From: Salsipaludibacter sp963812245
GTDB lineage: Bacteria; Actinomycetota; Nitriliruptoria; Nitriliruptorales; Nitriliruptoraceae
NCBI GenBank assembly: GCA_963812245.1
Contig: CAWEUK010000003.1
Location: 186,001 to 250,000 of the forward strand
Reading direction: 5' to 3'
DNA length: 64,000 nucleotides
Positions 20,737 through 29,599 of the stretch are shown piece after piece. The notes under the pieces were generated by a model. The model was not told the origin of the DNA. It searched no databases and saw nothing but the letters and a program-made list of their open reading frames with translations. The number at the start of each line of letters is the position of its first letter. Position 1 is the stretch's first letter. The position numbers and the translations under genes are program-made.

Positions 20737-21570
20737 CTACTGCGCGATGGGCACTGCTGCGGGCCAGTTGTCGTGGGGTGGGGTCATCCAGTTCGGACGC
20801 GCGAGTTCGGCCCCGCCGTCGATGCGCACCGTCACCCCCGTCACGAAGGTTGCCGCCGGGGATGCCAGGAACGTGATGACGTTGGCGACCTCGGACTCGG
20901 CGCCTGCTCGTTGGGCAGGGGTCTGTTCGACCACGCCTGCCAGCAGGGCACGGACCTCGTCGGGATAGGTCAGCGTGCCCGATGAGTCGATCCAGCCCGG
21001 CGCCACGCCGTTGACGCGCACCCCCGACGGTGCCCATTCCAGCGCCAGCGTCTGGGTCAGGTTGGCCACGCCGGCCCGGGCGGCACCCGAGTGCGCCATG
21101 CCCGGAAACCCTCGGTCGTTGAGCATCCCCATGTTGACGATGGCGCCGCCGTGGTCACGCATCGATGCCGCGAACACGGCCTGGGACACCAACCACGTCC
21201 CGGTGAGGTTGGTCGCCACCACGGCCTCGAAGCCATTGCGCGAGATGGACTCGGCCGGGGCGAAGAACTGGCCACCGGCGTTGTTGACCAGCACGTCGAT
21301 GCGGCCGGTGGGTGCCATCGCGGCCGCCACCATGGCCGCGACGTCGTCGTCGACACGGATGTCGCCGGCCTGTACCGACACCTGGCCACCGGCGTCGATG
21401 AGCTGCGCCGCGCCCTCGTCCAGCACGTCCTGGCGGCGTCCGGTCAGCACGACGTGGGCGCCCAGACCTGCAAGTTGCCGCGCCGTTGCCAACCCGATGC
21501 CGCTGCCGCCGCCCGTGACAAGTGCCACGGTGTCGTCGAACAGGCCGGGTCGGAAGGTGGGATCCGTCAT
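20737..21570 (-). CDS. SDR family oxidoreductase, trans-2-enoyl-CoA reductase (PECR)-like
   Basis: A 277-residue short-chain dehydrogenase. Cofactor motif ALVTGGGSGIGLATARQL; NNAGG follows. In place of the classical YxxxK it has HSGAARAGVANLTQTLALEW, almost the same as the peroxisomal trans-2-enoyl-CoA reductase family, and VNGVAPGWI and FVTGVTVRIDGG downstream also fit. A role in fatty acyl-CoA metabolism is therefore plausible. ATG at 21570 has GGAGCG 8 bases upstream; the frame extends further but without support. Convergent with the sulfatase operon (34 bp between stops). Confidence 0.8.
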   Translation of the reverse strand: MTDPTFRPGLFDDTVALVTGGGSGIGLATARQLAGLGAHVVLTGRRQDVLDEGAAQLIDAGGQVSVQAGDIRVDDDVAAMVAAAMAPTGRIDVLVNNAGGQFFAPAESISRNGFEAVVATNLTGTWLVSQAVFAASMRDHGGAIVNMGMLNDRGFPGMAHSGAARAGVANLTQTLALEWAPSGVRVNGVAPGWIDSSGTLTYPDEVRALLAGVVEQTPAQRAGAESEVANVITFLASPAATFVTGVTVRIDGGAELARPNWMTPPHDNWPAAVPIAQ

Positions 21571-21621
21571 CGCGTGCGCTCCAGCAGTGTCGGGTTGGGC
21601 GACGATAGTGCCTCCATCGAT

Positions 21622-21650
21622 TTGCATGCCTGCGGGTGGGGTCATACGAT
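21622..21650 (+). promoter_or_regulatory. promoter of the initiator tRNA gene
   Basis: A -35-like TTGCAT (21622-21627) and a -10-like TACGAT (21645-21650) are separated by exactly 17 bases. The tRNA begins 14 bases after the -10. Confidence 0.5.
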
Positions 21651-21664
21651 TGCCGACCCAACGG

Positions 21665-21739
21665 CGCGGGGTGGAGCAGTTCGGTCAGCTCGCCGGGCTC
21701 ATAACCCGGAGGTCGCAGGTTCAAATCCTGCCCCCGCTA
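21665..21739 (+). tRNA. initiator tRNA-fMet (anticodon CAT)
   Basis: The cloverleaf folds by eye: acceptor CGCGGGG with CCCCGC, D stem GAGC/GCTC, anticodon stem CCGGG/CCCGG with loop CTCATAA, T stem GCAGG/CCTGC with loop TTCAAAT. Three consecutive G:C pairs next to the anticodon loop and a mismatched first pair (C1 opposite T72) mark it as the initiator rather than elongator Met. CCA is not encoded. A terminator follows within 5 bases. Confidence 0.95.
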
Positions 21740-21743
21740 CTTC

Positions 21744-21779
21744 AGAAGACGGCCCCCTCACGAGGGGGCCGTCTTCTTT
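21744..21779 (+). terminator. intrinsic terminator after tRNA-fMet
   Basis: A perfect 15-bp stem (AGAAGACGGCCCCCT and its complement) with a 4-base loop CACG, followed by a short T-rich stretch. Confidence 0.9.
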
Positions 21780-21865
21780 GTGTCGTGCAGGTGATGGCGA
21801 GGTGACCGCGCGTCGACGCGGATGCGCTGCGGGCAATCGCGAGATGGCCAGCAGGCGCCCGGTGG

Positions 21866-22282
21866 CTACTCCTCGGCGGGAACCTCCTGCAACATCCAGC
21901 CATTGCCGTCGGGGTCGGTGAAGTGCGCGAACGAGTTGTAGCGGGTGTGGGCCGGATCGACACCGTCACGCCACCCGTCCGGGGTCATGTGACGAATCGG
22001 GTCGACGTCGACGCCGCGGCTCACCAGGTCCCGGTGTGCCGCCTCGATGTCGGTCACGACCAGGTGCAGCCCGACCACCGCAGCGGTGCTTGTCGTCAAG
22101 CCGACGCCGAACCCGATCGAACAGGCTGATCCGGGCGGCGTGAACTGGACGACGCGGAAGTCCGGGCCGGTGTCGTGGTCCACGTCCAACCTGAAGCCGC
22201 ACGTCTCGTAGAACGCCTTGGCTCGGTCGACGTCGGCCACGGGCAGCACGACCAGTTCCAGCCGGTATTCGATGGTGCTCAC
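21866..22282 (-). CDS. VOC (glyoxalase/bleomycin resistance) family protein
   Basis: A 138-residue protein with the paired beta-alpha-beta-beta-beta modules of the vicinal oxygen chelate fold. Seen: LVVLPVADVDRAKAFYETCG at the start of module 1 and FAHFTDPDGNGWMLQEV at the end of module 2, where the Glu is a typical metal ligand. It is third in an operon with an ArsR repressor and an AHSA1 protein; its ATG overlaps the AHSA1 stop by four bases. This gene trio is common in actinobacteria; its substrate is unknown. Confidence 0.85.
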   Translation of the reverse strand: MSTIEYRLELVVLPVADVDRAKAFYETCGFRLDVDHDTGPDFRVVQFTPPGSACSIGFGVGLTTSTAAVVGLHLVVTDIEAAHRDLVSRGVDVDPIRHMTPDGWRDGVDPAHTRYNSFAHFTDPDGNGWMLQEVPAEE

Positions 22283-22773
22283 AGCTGGCCCGACGAGGCC
22301 AGGAGGTCGTCGAGCGAGCGGTAGCCCTCCTCGACGCCCACCTCCATGCCGGAGGCCACGAACGCGTCGCGGGCCTCGAAGCTGTCGACCAGCGACGTGG
22401 CCACCAGGCGGGTGCGACCGTCACCCAGGTCGGTCAACTCGAGCCGCTCGAGCGCCACCGCGTCGGGCCATGGTTCGTAGCTGAAGGTCTGGACGATCAG
22501 TTCGCCCGGGCGCAGTTCGTGGAAGCACCCACGGAACCAGTGCTCGTCACCGTCCTGGCGGGAGACGTAGCGCCACGACCCGCCGTTGCGGGCGTCCCAG
22601 GTGTCGACCTGGGTGGACTCGAGGCTGTCCGGACCGACCCACTGGACGAACAGGTCGGGGTCGACGTGGGCGCGAAAGACCTGGTCGGGGCTGGCATCGA
22701 ACTCTCGGATGATCCGGACCGCCGGGATCTCCTCGTCGATGATGATCTGGGTTGCATGTGTCGTGGTGGTCAT
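22279..22773 (-). CDS. SRPBCC/AHSA1 family protein
   Basis: A 164-residue START-like protein of the activator-of-Hsp90 homologue (AHSA1) group: RIIREFDASPDQVFRAHVDP, then FVQWVGPDSL, GGSWRYVSRQDGDEHWFRG and a C-terminal helix GVEEGYRSLDDLL. These single-domain bacterial proteins bind hydrophobic ligands and are routinely encoded with an ArsR-family repressor, as here. Start and stop both overlap their neighbours (ATGA). Precise function unknown. Confidence 0.83.
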   Translation of the reverse strand: MTTTTHATQIIIDEEIPAVRIIREFDASPDQVFRAHVDPDLFVQWVGPDSLESTQVDTWDARNGGSWRYVSRQDGDEHWFRGCFHELRPGELIVQTFSYEPWPDAVALERLELTDLGDGRTRLVATSLVDSFEARDAFVASGMEVGVEEGYRSLDDLLASSGQL

Positions 22774-23165
22774 GGTCTGCCTCCGTGGGCGTGGGTGTCG
22801 GACTGCGACGATGTGTCGGTGTCGGTCGTCGTGGTGGGGGGCTCGTCAGGCATCGCTGCCAGCACTCGGTCGAGTCGCTGGTAGCGCTCCTCGGCGCGCC
22901 GTTGGTAGCGCTGGATCCACTTGGTCATCAGGTCGAACACCTCCGCTTCGAGATGGACGGGTCGCCGTTGCGCGTCCCGGGTCTTGGAGACCAGGCCCGC
23001 GCGCTCGAGGACCACGATGTGCTTGGACACCGCCTGGATCGACACGTCGTAGGGGGCTGCCAGGTCGCTGACGGTGGCATCACCCTCCGCCAGCCTGGCG
23101 ACGATGTCGCGCCGGGTCGGATCCGCGAGGGCAGCGAACATCTCGTCGAGTTGCGCTGCTCCCAT
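22770..23165 (-). CDS. ArsR family winged-helix repressor
   Basis: A 131-residue metalloregulator-type repressor. It starts MFAALADPTRRDIVARLAEG, followed by the recognition helix region SIQAVSKHIVVLERAGLV and a wing. No cysteine metal site is evident, so it belongs with the SdpR-like repressors paired with AHSA1 proteins. ATG 23165 has AAGGAG 8 bases upstream. It is first in a three-gene operon, and two palindromes in its own promoter suggest autoregulation. The C-terminal tail is Thr/Asp-rich. Confidence 0.88.
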   Translation of the reverse strand: MGAAQLDEMFAALADPTRRDIVARLAEGDATVSDLAAPYDVSIQAVSKHIVVLERAGLVSKTRDAQRRPVHLEAEVFDLMTKWIQRYQRRAEERYQRLDRVLAAMPDEPPTTTTDTDTSSQSDTHAHGGRP

Positions 23166-23180
23166 GGTGCGTGCTCCTTG

Positions 23181-23245
23181 TTCAACCCAGTGGTTGAAGA
23201 AGAAGGTAGACCAGCGGTCCTGCCTTGTCAACTGATTGGTTGAAC
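23181..23245 (-). promoter_or_regulatory. promoter and two ArsR-type operators of the ArsR-AHSA1-VOC operon
   Basis: On the minus strand TTGACA (23231-23226) and TACCTT (23208-23203) are 17 bases apart, an excellent primary-sigma promoter. Operator 1, TTCAACC-cagt-GGTTGAA (23181-23198), sits just downstream of the -10. Operator 2, GTTCAACCAATCAGTTGAC (23245-23227), overlaps the -35. Both share the half-site CAAC/GTTG. Repressor bound at both sites would block polymerase. Confidence 0.7.
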
Positions 23246-23396
23246 ACATGGATGGAGGTGCATCCACGTGCGGTGAATGGAGGTGGACCGTGCCGACCGT
23301 GCGAGACGGCCCACCGCCCAATCGGCATCCTGCCCAGAACGGCACTGGCACACCGTTGGTGACGTCCCCGGGGGAACCAGCCCCCGGACGGGCGGG

Positions 23397-25448
23397 TCAG
23401 GGGGCGGAGCTCACGAGGCAGCCGTCGGGGGACGACCCCGACGCGGGGAAGGCGACCGCGAGGGCGTCGGCGATCCTGCTGGCACGCTCGGTGTTGCCCT
23501 CGGTCGTGAAGTGGATGGCGTCGCTGAGGAACCACTCGTCGGCGACCTCGGATCGCCAGTCGTAGACGCGCATGTTCGGATACAGGGCACAGGCCTCGAC
23601 CAGGGCTTCGCTCCATGCCGCCATCTCGACGTCGGCGTAGGGGCCGCTGGTCTCCAACGACTTCGTCGTCAGCCACAGCGTCGGCGCGTCCCCGATGCGG
23701 TCCATCAGCAGGGCGATGCGCTCGGCCGACGGATGGCCCGCGCCGACGGCCTGGTTCGCCGCGTCGTTGGTGCCCATGGCGAACACCCAGCACTGGTCGA
23801 ATCCGTCTGCGAGCTGACGGTCCACGCGCTCCTGGGCATTGGCATGGCCCTCGAAGGTCTCGATGATCGACTGGGCACCGTCGATCTCGTCGATGAAGGT
23901 GTCGGCGCCCACCCGCGCGTACTGGGCCCCCACCTGCGTGGCGGGGTCGGGCAGGAAGTCATCGCTGACCAGCCCCACCGAGGTCGAGTCGCCGATGTGG
24001 ACCACGCCCGTGCACGAGGTCTGCAGCACCCCGGGGTCGATCGTGGGTGTCGGCGTGGGTGTGACGGTGGCCGCCGCGCTGGAGGTGGGCGTCGGCGTGG
24101 CCGGTGAAGTCGTCGCGGGTGCCGGCGGTGTCGCCCCAGCGGTGGGGGTGGCCGTGGGATCGGGTGTCGGCACCAGGGGCTGGAGGGGATCGGCCGCCTC
24201 CGCCACCGGCTGGCGCGCGGTGCCACCCAGGACCGGTGGGGCGACCAGGGCCAGGATGCCCAGGAACGCGACCGCCGCCGTGCCGCTGACCAGTGGCGGC
24301 AGGTGCCGGTCACCGATGGCTGTCGGCAGTCGCAGGCGACTGGTGCCACGTTCGAGGGCACCACGCAGACCGTGACGTCGGATCGGGTCCTCCAACAACA
24401 CCCACGACAGTTGCGCCAGGCCCACCGTCACGGCCACCTGCAGGGCACCGCGCAGGGCTGGCGAGTCCGCCAGGACGCTGGCCGGCGTGAAGGCCATGAT
24501 CGGCAGGTGCCACAGGTAGATGCCGTAGGACCGCTCACCGATCCAGACCAGCGGGGCGATCGACATGACCTTTGCCAGGCGGGAGGCCGGATGCACCACC
24601 ACTGCCACCAACAAGGCCGTCGCGACCGACAGCAACAGGATCCCCCCGCGGTACAGCGACAGCGAGAACGGGTTGGTGACGGCGAACAACCACACGATCA
24701 CGGCCAGTGACACCACGCCCACGCCGTCGACGATGGCCCGGGCACGAGGTGGGATCGCGGCGGTGAGGAGTTGCGGTTGCCAGATCATCGCGACGGCTGC
24801 GCCGATCAGCAGGCCGCCTGCGCGGGTGTCGGTGCCCTCGTAGGCACGCGTGTTGTCGAAGCCGGCTTCGGCCAGGACGGCCATCAGCACGAACGATGCC
24901 AGGGCCAGCACCAGGGTCGCGGTGGCCACGCGCGACAACTTGCCCCGGAACACCTTGAGCATCGCCAGCAGGAGCAACGGCCACACCAGGTAGAACTGCT
25001 CCTCCACGGCCAGCGACCACAGGTGGTCGAGCGGACCCGGACCGCCGAACCGGTCGAAGTAGGACACGTCGGCGGCGATCGTCGTCCAGTTGCTGACGTA
25101 GAACATCGCCGACACCGATTCCCACCACCGCGCACCCAGGTCGGACGGTGCCACCAGCAGGGTCGCAGCGAGCACGACGAGCAGGACCAGGATGACGGCT
25201 GGCAGCAACCGTCGGGCGCGACGCAGCCAGAAGGTCTTGAGATCGAGTCCACCAGTGCGCTGCCAGGTCCGCAGCAGGATCATCGTGATCAGGTACCCGC
25301 TCAGGGTGAAGAACATGCCGACACCCAGCAGACCGCCCGACAGCCACGCGATGTCGAGGTGGTAGCCCACCACTGCAGCCACGGCGATCGACCGCAGGCC
25401 ATCGAGGCCCGGCAGGTAGATCGCGGTCGTGGAGACAGGTTTCGGCAT
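23397..25448 (-). CDS. acyltransferase 3 with C-terminal SGNH domain (OafA-like O-acetylase)
   Basis: 683 residues. Residues ~10-370 are the acyltransferase-3 membrane domain: LPGLDGLRSIAVAAVVGYH, FFTLSGYLIT, LWSLAVEEQFYLVWP and about ten helices. A Pro/Thr-rich linker (about 410-470) leads to an SGNH domain with nucleophile motif VHIGDSTSVG, AMGTNDAAN and a C-terminal DAIHFT His. Such proteins O-acylate cell-surface glycans; the SGNH part faces outward. ATG 25448 follows AGGA 7 bases upstream. It probably shares an operon with the sigma remnant upstream. Confidence 0.88.
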   Translation of the reverse strand: MPKPVSTTAIYLPGLDGLRSIAVAAVVGYHLDIAWLSGGLLGVGMFFTLSGYLITMILLRTWQRTGGLDLKTFWLRRARRLLPAVILVLLVVLAATLLVAPSDLGARWWESVSAMFYVSNWTTIAADVSYFDRFGGPGPLDHLWSLAVEEQFYLVWPLLLLAMLKVFRGKLSRVATATLVLALASFVLMAVLAEAGFDNTRAYEGTDTRAGGLLIGAAVAMIWQPQLLTAAIPPRARAIVDGVGVVSLAVIVWLFAVTNPFSLSLYRGGILLLSVATALLVAVVVHPASRLAKVMSIAPLVWIGERSYGIYLWHLPIMAFTPASVLADSPALRGALQVAVTVGLAQLSWVLLEDPIRRHGLRGALERGTSRLRLPTAIGDRHLPPLVSGTAAVAFLGILALVAPPVLGGTARQPVAEAADPLQPLVPTPDPTATPTAGATPPAPATTSPATPTPTSSAAATVTPTPTPTIDPGVLQTSCTGVVHIGDSTSVGLVSDDFLPDPATQVGAQYARVGADTFIDEIDGAQSIIETFEGHANAQERVDRQLADGFDQCWVFAMGTNDAANQAVGAGHPSAERIALLMDRIGDAPTLWLTTKSLETSGPYADVEMAAWSEALVEACALYPNMRVYDWRSEVADEWFLSDAIHFTTEGNTERASRIADALAVAFPASGSSPDGCLVSSAP

Positions 25449-25582
25449 GGATGGTCCTGGCGGGCTGTGCGCCATCGGGGCCAGCCCGGGATCCGGCGCG
25501 CACGCATTGCCCGATGGTATGTCCGCCCGGGTGCGGTCTCACGGACGCCGCCCGCCCCATCGCGGTGGCTGCCGCCCCGGAC

Positions 25583-25816
25583 AGCTCGGTGAGCGGTGGT
25601 CATGATCCATCCGCCCGGGTTGGGGGGAATGCCGGTTCGCGGCCACCGCTGGGCAGCCGTCTCGAACGCGTCGGCCACCGCGTCCTCGGCGAGGCTGACA
25701 TCGCCGAGGACGCGCACGAGCGTGGCCGTGCAGGCTCCGGCCTCGCGCCGGAACACCTGCTCGAGTTCGTCACTCGCGGATTGGACAGCAGCCGCGCGAT
25801 CCGTGCGCAGACGCAT
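25583..25816 (-). pseudogene. truncated ECF sigma factor (region 2 only)
   Basis: 78 recognisable residues from ATG 25816 (GAGGG 5 bases upstream): SDELEQVFRREAGACTATLV, then GDVSLAEDAVADAFETAAQR and NPGGWIMTTAHR, the sigma-2 region of the large ECF group with an extended C-terminal domain. After TTAHR similarity stops, although the frame stays open to 25301 inside the acyltransferase gene. I searched the other frames and saw no sigma-4 region, so a deletion joined this remnant to its neighbour. It begins 9 bases after the stop of the unknown Rossmann-like gene. Confidence 0.65.
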
Positions 25817-25824
25817 GGTGTCCC

Positions 25825-27426
25825 TCAGGACTTGGCCGAGGCGTACCCAAGCACTGCCGCGAGTCCCAGCGCACTGCGGGGGGCCCAGGCCGACCGCCAC
25901 AGGCCGCCGTGGACGGCTTCGTGGGCCTCGTCCTGCCACGGGTGGTCGTGGGCCGAGGGGGCGACGTGCAGATCGCGCACCAGCAGCGCGGCCATCAGGG
26001 TGTTGGCCGTCGCGGGGTCGAACACCTCGACGCCGAAGCGGTGGGCACCCGCGAACGCGGCAGCCAGGACGCGGTTCTTGGTCACCGAGTGCGTGCGCGA
26101 GGACGGTGCGACGTGGAAGGAGACCCGCGTCCCCTCGTCACGTGCCACGGTCGCGCGCCACCGTTGCAGGCGCTTGGCCAACGCATAGTTGGGCCCCTGG
26201 GCGGGAACCAGGGCGTCGGCGATGCCGGGATCGGCGTCGGGCTGGTGGTTGCGTTGCAGCAGGCGGCCCCGGCTCACGGCCCGCAGCGGTCGTGCCAGCA
26301 GCCGTGCCGTGGTCGTGCGCCCGTCATAGGCCGCCGTGGCATGTCGGACGGCGTCGCGTGGTGCCACGAAGACGTCCGTCGGTGTGGCCAGGAAGGCCAG
26401 CGCAACGTCAGGCCGGCGCGCCTGCACGCGGCGGATCACCAGGTCCACGGCGGCCGACACCCGGACGTGTTCGCCGCCATCGGCATAGGCGTAGTTGCCG
26501 ATGGCGACGCGGCCCGGCAGCTGCAGGATCCAGTCCGCGACCGCCATCGGGTCCTGGACCAGGTCGATCCCGGCGGTGGCCGCCAACGTGGCGAGTTCCG
26601 TGTCCTCGGCCCCATCCGGGCCGCCGTGCCGATCCTCCCCGCCATCCTGGTCGGCGTCGCGAATCGGGACCAGCAGGCGGCCGGCCGAGGCCCGGGCAGT
26701 GGCCAGGATGCGCGCCCAGACGTGTGGCAGTGGCAGATCGACGGCCGCGACCGTCGCGCCCCACCGCAGCAGGGTCTGGAGTGGCCCCATCTCGGCCCCC
26801 GCACCACACACGACCATGGTCCAGCCGTCGAGCCGGAGCCATTCGGGATGCTCGATCACCTCGTCGATCGCAGGCGCCACCGACGGTTCCACCACCCCGT
26901 CGGCGATCCAGGCGTCGACGCGTCGACGGATGTCGTCCCCGACCAACCGTTCACCGCGCCACGGCAGGACGAATTCGCCAGGTTCGGCGGTGCCCGTCAC
27001 CTCTCGGGTGGTCAGGTGGGTCCCCGCCGGCAGGTCGACGGCGTCGCGAAGGCTGACTTCCCGGTGCACGGAGTCGTGGGCCATGCCGGACGTCGTCGTG
27101 TCGCCCGCGGGCACACCGGTGGTCGCGAACTGCATGCCGTCAAGCGTGGCGTCGAGGCCGTCGCGCGCGATCGTGACCCAGTCGGCGGGTGAGGCGATGC
27201 CAGCCTCGACCAGCCGACGAAAGTGCGGGGGATAGCCCGAGCGCCACGCGGTGGTGCGACGCACGGCATCCGCGCCGGTCGGATCGACCTGGGCGAGTGC
27301 GGTGGCCACCACGGCCCTGCCCAGCGCGGACGTGCTGCGCCGCCCATCCGTTCGGGGAAACACCACGCCCGTGGCCCGGTCAGTGGCATCGGGACCAGCA
27401 TCGGGGGTGTCCTGGCTCGGGGCCAC
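25825..27426 (-). CDS. uncharacterised large protein with Rossmann-like segment
   Basis: About 533 residues if GTG 27426 is the start (AGGAA 5 bases upstream); an ATG at 27582 would overlap the dehalogenase gene by 47 bases. I do not recognise a named family. A glycine-rich nucleotide-binding-like segment (MVVCGAGAEMGPLQTLLRWG, then VAAVDLPLPHVWARIL) lies near the middle and is followed by RVAIGNYAYADGGEHVRVSA. There is no signal peptide, and one weakly hydrophobic stretch near the C-terminus. It reads like a dehydrogenase-type enzyme with unknown substrate. It sits between a haloalkane dehalogenase and a truncated sigma factor on the same strand. Confidence 0.6.
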   Translation of the reverse strand: MAPSQDTPDAGPDATDRATGVVFPRTDGRRSTSALGRAVVATALAQVDPTGADAVRRTTAWRSGYPPHFRRLVEAGIASPADWVTIARDGLDATLDGMQFATTGVPAGDTTTSGMAHDSVHREVSLRDAVDLPAGTHLTTREVTGTAEPGEFVLPWRGERLVGDDIRRRVDAWIADGVVEPSVAPAIDEVIEHPEWLRLDGWTMVVCGAGAEMGPLQTLLRWGATVAAVDLPLPHVWARILATARASAGRLLVPIRDADQDGGEDRHGGPDGAEDTELATLAATAGIDLVQDPMAVADWILQLPGRVAIGNYAYADGGEHVRVSAAVDLVIRRVQARRPDVALAFLATPTDVFVAPRDAVRHATAAYDGRTTTARLLARPLRAVSRGRLLQRNHQPDADPGIADALVPAQGPNYALAKRLQRWRATVARDEGTRVSFHVAPSSRTHSVTKNRVLAAAFAGAHRFGVEVFDPATANTLMAALLVRDLHVAPSAHDHPWQDEAHEAVHGGLWRSAWAPRSALGLAAVLGYASAKS

Positions 27427-27535
27427 GATGGTTCCTGTCGTTGGATCTGCGTCGCGACCGGGGCTGACGAACCTGGCGCGTGGGCCTGCAGCCACGGCCG
27501 TCGGCCTCGGCCTACGTCTCGGCCGGTGGTCGTGG

Positions 27536-28441
27536 TCAGCCCTGGTCGATGAAGGCGGCGATGCGCTCGCCGATCTCGGCACCGGCGTCGTTCTGGAGGA
27601 AGTGCGCGCCCTCGACGGTCTGGGGTGGTACGGCGGCGGGGATCACTGCCGCGATGCGGTCACCGACCACGGGTGGGATGATCGGATCCTTGTCACCCCA
27701 CAGGGTCAGGACCGGCGCATCGTCCCACTCGGCCAGGACCTGCCAGGCCGCCGCGTGCTCGGCCGCCCCGGGATCATCGTCGGCCCGCACCACCAGTCCG
27801 GGCATCGCCAAGGGGCCACCGTGGAACGACGAGTCCGGGAAGGGCGCCTCCCACGCACGGGCCTCGTCCTCGGTCATCTCCGACAGTTGGGCTCCCTCGA
27901 CCATGGCGGCGACCGGGAACTCGTCGATGCGCTGGACGAAGTCGTGGAACCGCTGCCAGTCCTCGCTCATGCGTACGCCGGGCCGGTACATGCCGGTGTT
28001 GCAGATGACGAGGCGGTCGACCTTGTCGCGATGCGTCGTCGCCCACGGCAGCCCCAGCATCCCGCCCCAGTCGTGCACCACCAGGGTGCAGGTGTCGTCG
28101 CCCAGGCATGCGGCCAGCGTCTGGTCCAGGGCATCGGCCATGCGCGGGTAGGAGTACCACTCGCGACCCTGGGGCTTGTCCGAACGGCCGAAGCCGACCA
28201 GGTCCGGCACGATGACCCGATGGCCGGCGGCCAGCAGGGGTGGCACGACGTGGCGCCACAGGTAGCCCCACGTGGGCTCGCCGTGCAGCATCACGACCGG
28301 GTCGGCATCGGCTGGCCCCTCGTCGATCCAGGCCACGCGCAGGGCCGTGCCGTCGACCTCGATGTCGGCGTGGTGTGCATCCCAGGGCCAGTCCGCCAGT
28401 CCTTCGAAGCGTTCGTCGGGCGTGCGTGCGACGGTGGTCAT
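27536..28441 (-). CDS. haloalkane dehalogenase (HLD-I-like alpha/beta hydrolase)
   Basis: 301 residues, alpha/beta-hydrolase fold. The nucleophile elbow is VVHDWGGMLG with aspartate in place of serine, as in haloalkane dehalogenases; HGEPTWGYLWRH carries the oxyanion and halide-binding region; WGDKDPIIPP supplies the acid Asp and GAHFLQND the catalytic His. These match the DhlA/DmbC-like group, which converts haloalkanes to alcohols and halide. ATG 28441 has GGAG 6 bases upstream. Related epoxide or ester hydrolases are less likely given the Asp-Trp pair. Confidence 0.85.
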   Translation of the reverse strand: MTTVARTPDERFEGLADWPWDAHHADIEVDGTALRVAWIDEGPADADPVVMLHGEPTWGYLWRHVVPPLLAAGHRVIVPDLVGFGRSDKPQGREWYSYPRMADALDQTLAACLGDDTCTLVVHDWGGMLGLPWATTHRDKVDRLVICNTGMYRPGVRMSEDWQRFHDFVQRIDEFPVAAMVEGAQLSEMTEDEARAWEAPFPDSSFHGGPLAMPGLVVRADDDPGAAEHAAAWQVLAEWDDAPVLTLWGDKDPIIPPVVGDRIAAVIPAAVPPQTVEGAHFLQNDAGAEIGERIAAFIDQG

Positions 28442-28648
28442 GAATGGCTCCGGTGGCAGGGGCACGCACGGGTGTCGAACTCGTCGGGGGCGCGGGTCAC
28501 GCCGCTGGTCATCCTAGGTGCCCCGGGGGCCGCGACACCCGGTCACCCGTCGGGCCGGCCCCACGCCCGCCGGTGACGCCCGGCGCTGGATCCGACGACG
28601 CGACGTAGCCTGTCGAACCTTCCCGCCTCCCGATGAACGGCGCCGCCG

Positions 28649-29599
28649 ATGGCAATGCTCCTCCCCGCCTCGGGGTTGCTCGTCGGACTCGTCATCCTGA
28701 CCCTTGCCGCCGAGCTGTTCGTGGTCGGCGCGGCCCGAACTGCGAAACGCCTGCGCATGTCGCCGGTGGTGATCGGCGCGGTCGTCATCGGGATCGGGAC
28801 CTCCGCTCCCGAGATCGTCGTGTCGGGATCCGCGGCGGCCGGTGGCAACCTCGAGATCGCCGTGGGCAACATCGTGGGCTCGAACCTGGCCAACGTCTCG
28901 CTGGTGTTGGGCGCCGCGGCGCTGGTGGCCACGCTGACCGTCCAGTCGTCGACGCTGCAACGCGAGGCGCCGTTGTCCATCGCCTCGGTGCTCCTGTTCG
29001 CAGTCGTGGTCCAGGGTGGCCTGACCCGGGCCGAGGGCGTGCTGCTGTTGGTGGCGCTCGTCGTGGCCGTGTCGTGGCTGGTCATCAGTGCCAGACGTGC
29101 CGGCAACGAGGTCCTGGGTGGTGAGGTGGAAGAGTTCGTCGGCGACGGCGACGTGCGGTTGGGCTGGGAACTGGGACGAGCGCTGATCGGACTCGTCGGC
29201 ACCGTTGGTGCGGCCCAACTGCTGGTGAGCTCGGCGTTGTCGATCGCGTCCACGCTGGGCCTGGCGGAGGGTTTCGTCGGCCTGACGATCGTGGCCGTGG
29301 GCACGTCGTTGCCCGAACTGGCGACCTCGCTGCAGGCCACCCGCAGGAACGAGACCGACCTGGTCATCGGCAACCTGCTGGGGTCCAACATCTTCAACTC
29401 GTTGGCGGTGGGTGGAGTGGCTGCCCTGCTCGGGCCCGGCATGATCGACGACGTCTCGTTGACCGTCACGGCAGTGCTGCTCATGGTCGGGGTCGTGCTG
29501 GTTGCCGGCCTGTTCATGCTCACCGGGAAGCGGGTCAGTCGGCGCGAGGGGCTCGTGCTGCTGGTCGCATGGATGGCCATGATCCCGCTCACGGCGTGA
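28649..29599 (+). CDS. calcium/sodium antiporter (YrbG/CaCA family)
   Basis: A 316-residue membrane protein with the two inverted alpha-repeats of cation/Ca2+ exchangers: IGIGTSAPEIVVSG with GNIVGSNLANVSL, and VAVGTSLPELATSL with GNLLGSNIFNSL. The acidic residues in GTSxPE and the Asn in GSN coordinate ions in the family. About ten helices are predicted by eye, with an acidic cytoplasmic loop (GGEVEEFVGDGD) between the halves. Monocistronic, divergent from the dehalogenase. Confidence 0.93.
   Translation: MAMLLPASGLLVGLVILTLAAELFVVGAARTAKRLRMSPVVIGAVVIGIGTSAPEIVVSGSAAAGGNLEIAVGNIVGSNLANVSLVLGAAALVATLTVQSSTLQREAPLSIASVLLFAVVVQGGLTRAEGVLLLVALVVAVSWLVISARRAGNEVLGGEVEEFVGDGDVRLGWELGRALIGLVGTVGAAQLLVSSALSIASTLGLAEGFVGLTIVAVGTSLPELATSLQATRRNETDLVIGNLLGSNIFNSLAVGGVAALLGPGMIDDVSLTVTAVLLMVGVVLVAGLFMLTGKRVSRREGLVLLVAWMAMIPLTA

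Noticed and set aside
21740..21865. A second tRNA after tRNA-fMet
   Set aside because: The only structure is a perfect terminator hairpin; no cloverleaf can be drawn.
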